Shown: in pieces, positions 51,781 to 54,834 of the stretch
How positions within the stretch are numbered: the first letter of the stretch is position 1
Layout: the number at the start of each line of letters is the position of its first letter
DNA from: Candidatus Chloroploca mongolica
GTDB taxonomy: Bacteria > Chloroflexota > Chloroflexia > Chloroflexales > Chloroflexaceae
DNA: 54,834 nucleotides
Reading direction: 5' to 3'
NCBI RefSeq assembly: GCF_004762035.2
Contig: NZ_SIJK02000001.1
Span: 136,501-191,334 of the forward strand
Notes under the pieces: model-generated
The model's database searches: none
What the model was told of the DNA's origin: nothing
What the model saw: only the letters and a program-made list of their open reading frames with translations
Made by a program: the position numbers and the translations under genes

Positions 51781-52863
51781 TTACCTATTGGCTCTATCTA
51801 TCAAGGCATCTTGATGTTCCGCCAGCAACGCCGCAATCGCCGCGACATTCTTCCCTGGGTCGCTCGCCAGTTCCAGGTGATAACAGGGCAAACGTCGGGT
51901 TAGTTCGGCACTCAGCCGATAGCTCTCTGCTTCAGCCCCGGGCAACCAGATCACCGTGCTGGGGCCTAGCTGACGAAAGAGCTCGCCTGGGGCCGCCGGC
52001 CGAAGCCTGGCCTCGGCGCGGTGCGTCACCTCGGGCAAGAGCAATGCCTTGATCGGGAATGAGGCCACCATCTGCGCAGCGTAGGTCGGATACAAAAAGG
52101 CGAGCCCTTTGCTCGCCTTGTAGACATCGTCCCACCTGTCAAGCAGCGGGCGCAGGTAGCTCAGCCGGTCGAGCATATCAACTTTGAGCTTGGCCGAATT
52201 GAAGAGCATTGCCGCCCGCGGCTCAGGTTCCACCCGCACCAGGCATTTATCATCGCTCAACAGGCGCAACGCTGGATAGGCCAGACAGCTCAGGGCCGTC
52301 GAGGACTTGCCCGCCCCCGAGTTGCCAATCAGCAAGACGCCACCCTCATCAGTGCCAAGCGCCGCTGCATGGATGACCTGCCAGCCCGTTTCGGCCAGTG
52401 CCCAGTGGAACAGGGTCTGGAGTGGCGCAGCGCGTTCGTAAATCGAAAGCTGCGCAGCCTCATCAACCCACCAGAAACCCTGGCGCGTGCTGCGATCATA
52501 CGCAAAGAGTTGCCCTGACGTCGGCGCATGCATCAATGCAAGCGTCCCGGCATACAGCACCGCACGTTGCCCATAACGCCGATAATCCGTGGGAGCAAAG
52601 GGAGGCGCTGGCGGGCGCACCCCCGTGGTTGCCCCGTCCCACAGATGAAAGCTCATCGCTTCACCTTCAGCCGGTGCGCCAGGCTCCCCCAGCAAATGGG
52701 CCAGCGCTGGCAGCACAACCCCCTCGAGTGCTGCGCCAGCCATGCGCAGTTCAAAGGCAACCCCTTGTACCTGCACCGAGCGCACCTGCCCATCCACAGA
52801 TGCCCACGCCTTCGCAAACGCCGCTTCCAGTTGGATCAAATAATCGCCAGCCATTGCGCTCAT
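51781..52863 (-). CDS. HPr kinase-related protein
   Basis: 360 aa; ATG 52863 or 52854. The P-loop VLLIGNSGAGKSSTALSCL (176-194) and the acidic strand LRLLSDDKCLVR (199-210) match HprK-like kinases. WQVIHAAALG (161-170) supplies the conserved His before the P-loop. The N-terminal 150 residues are unrelated to the regulatory domain of true HprK. Related kinases occur with PqqD and nucleotidyltransferase proteins: in some lasso-peptide clusters they phosphorylate the peptide, and in exopolysaccharide regions they form the so-called HPr-rel-A set. No HPr or PTS gene is nearby, so a carbon-control role is unlikely. The substrate is not known. Confidence 0.82.
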   Translation of the reverse strand: MSAMAGDYLIQLEAAFAKAWASVDGQVRSVQVQGVAFELRMAGAALEGVVLPALAHLLGEPGAPAEGEAMSFHLWDGATTGVRPPAPPFAPTDYRRYGQRAVLYAGTLALMHAPTSGQLFAYDRSTRQGFWWVDEAAQLSIYERAAPLQTLFHWALAETGWQVIHAAALGTDEGGVLLIGNSGAGKSSTALSCLAYPALRLLSDDKCLVRVEPEPRAAMLFNSAKLKVDMLDRLSYLRPLLDRWDDVYKASKGLAFLYPTYAAQMVASFPIKALLLPEVTHRAEARLRPAAPGELFRQLGPSTVIWLPGAEAESYRLSAELTRRLPCYHLELASDPGKNVAAIAALLAEHQDALIDRANR

Positions 52864-52865
52864 CT

Positions 52866-52998
52866 GCCTACACTTTCCCCGTGCCCGTCTTCTTTCGCGG
52901 CGGGGTGCGGGGGAACCGGGTTCCCCCGTATTGCTACCCGTTCCCTCGCGGCGGGGTGCGGGGGAACCCGGTTCCCCCGCTTACCTACACTTTCCCCT
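52866..52998. repeat. Paired GC-rich hairpin repeats between kinase and nucleotidyltransferase genes
   Basis: Two direct copies of GCGGCGGGGTGCGGGGGAAC each form a strong hairpin (52908-52928 and 52958-52980; CGGGGGAA paired to TTCCCCCG). They are bracketed by two copies of CCTACACTTTCCCC (about 52867-52880 and 52983-52997). The right-hand copy encodes the last codons of the nucleotidyltransferase gene. The rest of the 121-bp gap holds no gene. Confidence 0.82.
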
Positions 52999-54142
52999 GC
53001 AACACCCCAAGCGTATGCTGCAACCGCGTCCGCAGATCACTCGACCCATAACGCCTGCTGAGCCAGCCAGTCTCAGGCCAGAGTGCCCCACGCAACAGGC
53101 GGAGGGTGTCACCTGGGCGGTCGATCAACGCCAGTTGAAAAAGCAGCCGCTGCGGCGAGGCCGAGAGATCGTAGCCTTCCAGGATGCGCTGCGCGTCGGT
53201 AAAATGGGTAATCAGCCGTTGGTGCCGTACCGAAAGCGGGAGCAAGGCCAGCCCGGGCAAGATCTCGGGAACATGGTAGATCTCCGCGACGAGCATACAG
53301 ACAAGGCCAACCGTTGTTGCCAAACCCCACGCTCGTGTACGCTGCGCAAGCACGTCCCAATCGATCCCCTGCCGCGCCAGCAAGGCCACATCAAGCAGCG
53401 AGCGCAGCGCATTGCCCGAGAGTTGATGATTGATCACGGCATGCACCGCAAGCTGGATCAGCGCATCTTCGTTGGCAAGCCGATAGACCGGGTGCCCCAC
53501 CAGGGTGATCGGCTCAATCCGCTCGCGCACACTCGCCCGATCGACCGACGAGGCCCAGCGCAACCACTCGCCCGCAAAGACGCCCCAGTGCAACTCGATC
53601 AGCCCGTGTCCTGGCGCATCGCTATAAAACTGGATCTCGCCATCGCGCTCGCGTTGCAACGCCAACGGACGCCGCGACTTCGAGCGCTGCTGATAGCCCA
53701 GCCCCTCCATTGCTTGCCACGCAAGGGGGACCTCATCGTCAGTGATCCAGAGATCAATATCCCCCATCGGGCGACAACTGGGCTCGGGGTAGAGCGTATG
53801 CGCCACCAGAGCCCCTTTGTAGACGACCGGTTGCACCCCGACCGCGCCGAGGGCACGCAACACCCGATGCAACTCAGCCTGATGGATAAGACCCCGCACC
53901 GCAGCCATACGCTGGATCCGGCTCACCTCTGCCCGCACATGCGCGGGCACAACATCCGCCAGGGGAGACTGCTTGAGCCGCCAGACCAGCATGCCAACCA
54001 GATTATGCCGCGCCGCCGCCGCGATCAATGCCGACCAGGCCACGGGCGTCATTGTTTCCAGCGATGCCAAAACGTGGCGATCATCCTCTTGCGGAACCAA
54101 CCAGGCGGGCCAGGTCGCACGCGGATTCAAGGTAGGTTGCAC
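52985..54142 (-). CDS. PF14907-type nucleotidyltransferase family protein
   Basis: 385 aa from GTG 54142 with GAGGA 9 nt upstream. VQPVVYKGALVAHTLYPEP (103-121) and CRPMGDIDLWITDDE (123-137) give the Lys-Gly pair and the metal-binding Asp128/Asp130 of a pol-beta-like fold. GLIELHWGVFAGEW adds the third acidic strand. The C-terminal 150 residues are helical. Family members accompany RiPP and exopolysaccharide genes; in at least one lasso pathway such an enzyme modifies the peptide. All catalytic residues are here, in contrast to the relative at 5645. The gene lies 18 bp after the PqqD gene. Confidence 0.85.
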   Translation of the reverse strand: MQPTLNPRATWPAWLVPQEDDRHVLASLETMTPVAWSALIAAAARHNLVGMLVWRLKQSPLADVVPAHVRAEVSRIQRMAAVRGLIHQAELHRVLRALGAVGVQPVVYKGALVAHTLYPEPSCRPMGDIDLWITDDEVPLAWQAMEGLGYQQRSKSRRPLALQRERDGEIQFYSDAPGHGLIELHWGVFAGEWLRWASSVDRASVRERIEPITLVGHPVYRLANEDALIQLAVHAVINHQLSGNALRSLLDVALLARQGIDWDVLAQRTRAWGLATTVGLVCMLVAEIYHVPEILPGLALLPLSVRHQRLITHFTDAQRILEGYDLSASPQRLLFQLALIDRPGDTLRLLRGALWPETGWLSRRYGSSDLRTRLQHTLGVLQGKV

Positions 54143-54160
54143 GATAGGGTTTCCTCACCG

Positions 54161-54607
54161 TCAATGACGCTTTGGCGCAGGTTGTGGCCAACCAGTTTCC
54201 GCATCAACTTCATGGATCGGGTCAAGCAAGAGCAGATCGGCCATATCGGTATACTTCTCAAGCAGAGGAGGAGTGAAGGTTTCATCAGGTGGGAGATCAA
54301 TCGATAAAGGGGGCATAGCCTCAGGCGGGTTCGCGGCGGGAACAACCAGTTGCTCAGCAAGCAATTGATCAATGAAGGCATCTACCTCATGTGCAACCGC
54401 CGCTACCGGCACCGCGTAGACCTCACCGAGCAGGGTGGCAATTGCCTGCGCATCCTTGCCGTGAAGCAGGGCCGCCCAGATCACCCCGGCAGTGGCGCGC
54501 ATACTATAGTACGCACCACTTTCGAGATTGACCACAATCGCCTCGCCATCAACGATCTCACTAATCACTGCTGGCTGATTAAGACGTAAATGCATATGCT
54601 TTTCCAT
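54161..54607 (-). CDS. PqqD-like protein with conserved C-terminal tail
   Basis: 148 aa from ATG 54607 with AGGAG 7 nt upstream; the open frame further upstream is repeat-derived. PqqD-like core: AVISEIVDGEAIVVNLESG, YYSMRATAGVIWAALLHG, AQAIATLLGEVY and VDAFIDQLLAEQLVV. A Pro-rich linker follows (92-110), then the tail FTPPLLEKYTDMADLLLLDP (111-130), IHEV, GWP and a basic end. The tail matches residues 110-139 of the other PqqD protein except for conservative changes. It reads like the Y-x-P-P-x-L leader of lasso precursors followed by an acidic amphipathic segment, but a separate peptide is not visible. It leads the set nucleotidyltransferase, kinase, exporter. Confidence 0.85.
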   Translation of the reverse strand: MEKHMHLRLNQPAVISEIVDGEAIVVNLESGAYYSMRATAGVIWAALLHGKDAQAIATLLGEVYAVPVAAVAHEVDAFIDQLLAEQLVVPAANPPEAMPPLSIDLPPDETFTPPLLEKYTDMADLLLLDPIHEVDAETGWPQPAPKRH

Positions 54608-54834
54608 AATGCTTCTCCTGTACGGGCACGGCGGTGCTGTGCCACCGCCGTGCCCACCGCCGTGTCGTCGCGTCCCGTGTCCATCGTCGTGCCCCGCGCC
54701 CGTCCCGTGCCCATCGTCGTGCCCCGCCGTCGCGCCCGTCCCATGGCCGTAAGGCCGAAGCACGCGCCCCGTACCTGTGCTGTCACCCCACGTATGGGTG
54801 GGCGCGTGCTTCGGCCCTACGATATCGTTGTGTT
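54608..54834. repeat. GC-rich repeats and long inverted repeat at the right edge
   Basis: 54625-54750 is a degenerate series of CCGTGCCC and CGTCGTGCCCCG motifs related to the array at 5236. A perfect 17-bp inverted repeat has arms 54753-54769 and 54800-54816 (GGCCGAAGCACGCGCCC and its complement) with a 30-nt loop. The right arm continues into TTCGGCCCTACGA, close to a motif at 92-105. Open frames here are shadows. This is also the only room in the window for a promoter of the PqqD operon, but none can be read. Confidence 0.75.

Noticed and set aside
51781-52863. True HPr kinase for carbon control
   Set aside because: The N-terminal regulatory domain differs and no HPr or PTS gene is near; the context is PqqD and nucleotidyltransferase.
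52931-54307. 458-codon plus-strand frame over the nucleotidyltransferase and PqqD genes
   Set aside because: Antisense shadow; Gln/His/Arg-rich with no motif. The minus-strand genes have strong ribosome sites and family residues.
49906-54607. Complete lasso-peptide cluster
   Set aside because: No asparagine-synthetase-like cyclase, leader peptidase or separate precursor was found within the window; only the PqqD, kinase, nucleotidyltransferase and exporter parts are present.

Overview
The window looks like a GC-rich chromosomal segment of a filamentous Chloroflexota bacterium (class Chloroflexia is my best guess). The reasons are a MalT-like LuxR regulator, AAA-ATPases with PD-(D/E)XK nuclease tails, many small palindromic repeats and the general protein style. 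No rRNA, tRNA, CRISPR array, transposase or phage gene was recognised. Almost every gene is on the minus strand, packed with 1-47 bp overlaps (ATGA, GTGA, TGATG), so the window reads as a few long minus-strand operons. The plus strand carries only a small hypothetical/C39-peptidase pair, a CxxC protein and one fucosyltransferase-like gene.

Layout. 1-5.2 kb: short direct repeats, a small conserved protein, a LuxR/MalT regulator, a very strong hairpin terminator and a bifunctional ATP sulfurylase/APS kinase that makes PAPS. 5.2-5.66 kb: an array of GC-rich palindromic repeats. 5.6-12.5 kb: a degenerate nucleotidyltransferase, five GT2 glycosyltransferases, a sulfotransferase and a truncated AAA-ATPase. 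12.5-15.2 kb: a FemAB pseudogene and small accessory genes. 15.2-38 kb: a large glycan operon with seven sulfotransferases or sulfotransferase relics upstream of 31.3 kb, FkbM and other methyltransferases, three fucosyltransferase-like paralogues, several glycosyltransferases, a GH130-like beta-propeller and an interrupted acyl-AMP ligase/ACP/acyltransferase fusion. 38-49.9 kb: two almost identical AAA-ATPase/nuclease genes with CGCAAAG inverted-repeat elements around a third glycan operon. That operon has a GDP-fucose-synthase-like epimerase, an FkbM methyltransferase, a glycosyltransferase-sulfotransferase fusion, a 39-aa peptide, a PqqD protein, an interrupted GT, a GT4 and a GT2. 49.9-54.6 kb: an ABC exporter, an HPr-kinase-like protein, a nucleotidyltransferase and a second PqqD protein, then more repeats.

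How the genes fit together. Sat-CysC would supply PAPS to at least eight sulfotransferase domains. The Fcl-like epimerase could supply GDP-fucose to the three HxRRGD proteins. Methyltransferases and the fatty-acyl-AMP-ligase fusion add further decoration. The product is most simply a heavily sulfated, methylated, possibly fucosylated and acylated surface glycan; no Wzx, Wzy or Wza was seen, so assembly and export genes may lie elsewhere. Beside this sits a peptide-handling set (PqqD, nucleotidyltransferase, HprK-like kinase, ABC transporter). Its two PqqD proteins share a strikingly conserved C-terminal tail that resembles a RiPP leader or recognition segment.

The region is evolving fast. Adjacent GT2 genes share near-identical 5' halves, two adjacent sulfotransferases share near-identical 3' parts, and a methyltransferase-fucosyltransferase-GT4 cassette is duplicated with one decayed copy. 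Several genes are interrupted by single stops or a homopolymer shift. All functions are read from motifs by eye; no database search was run.
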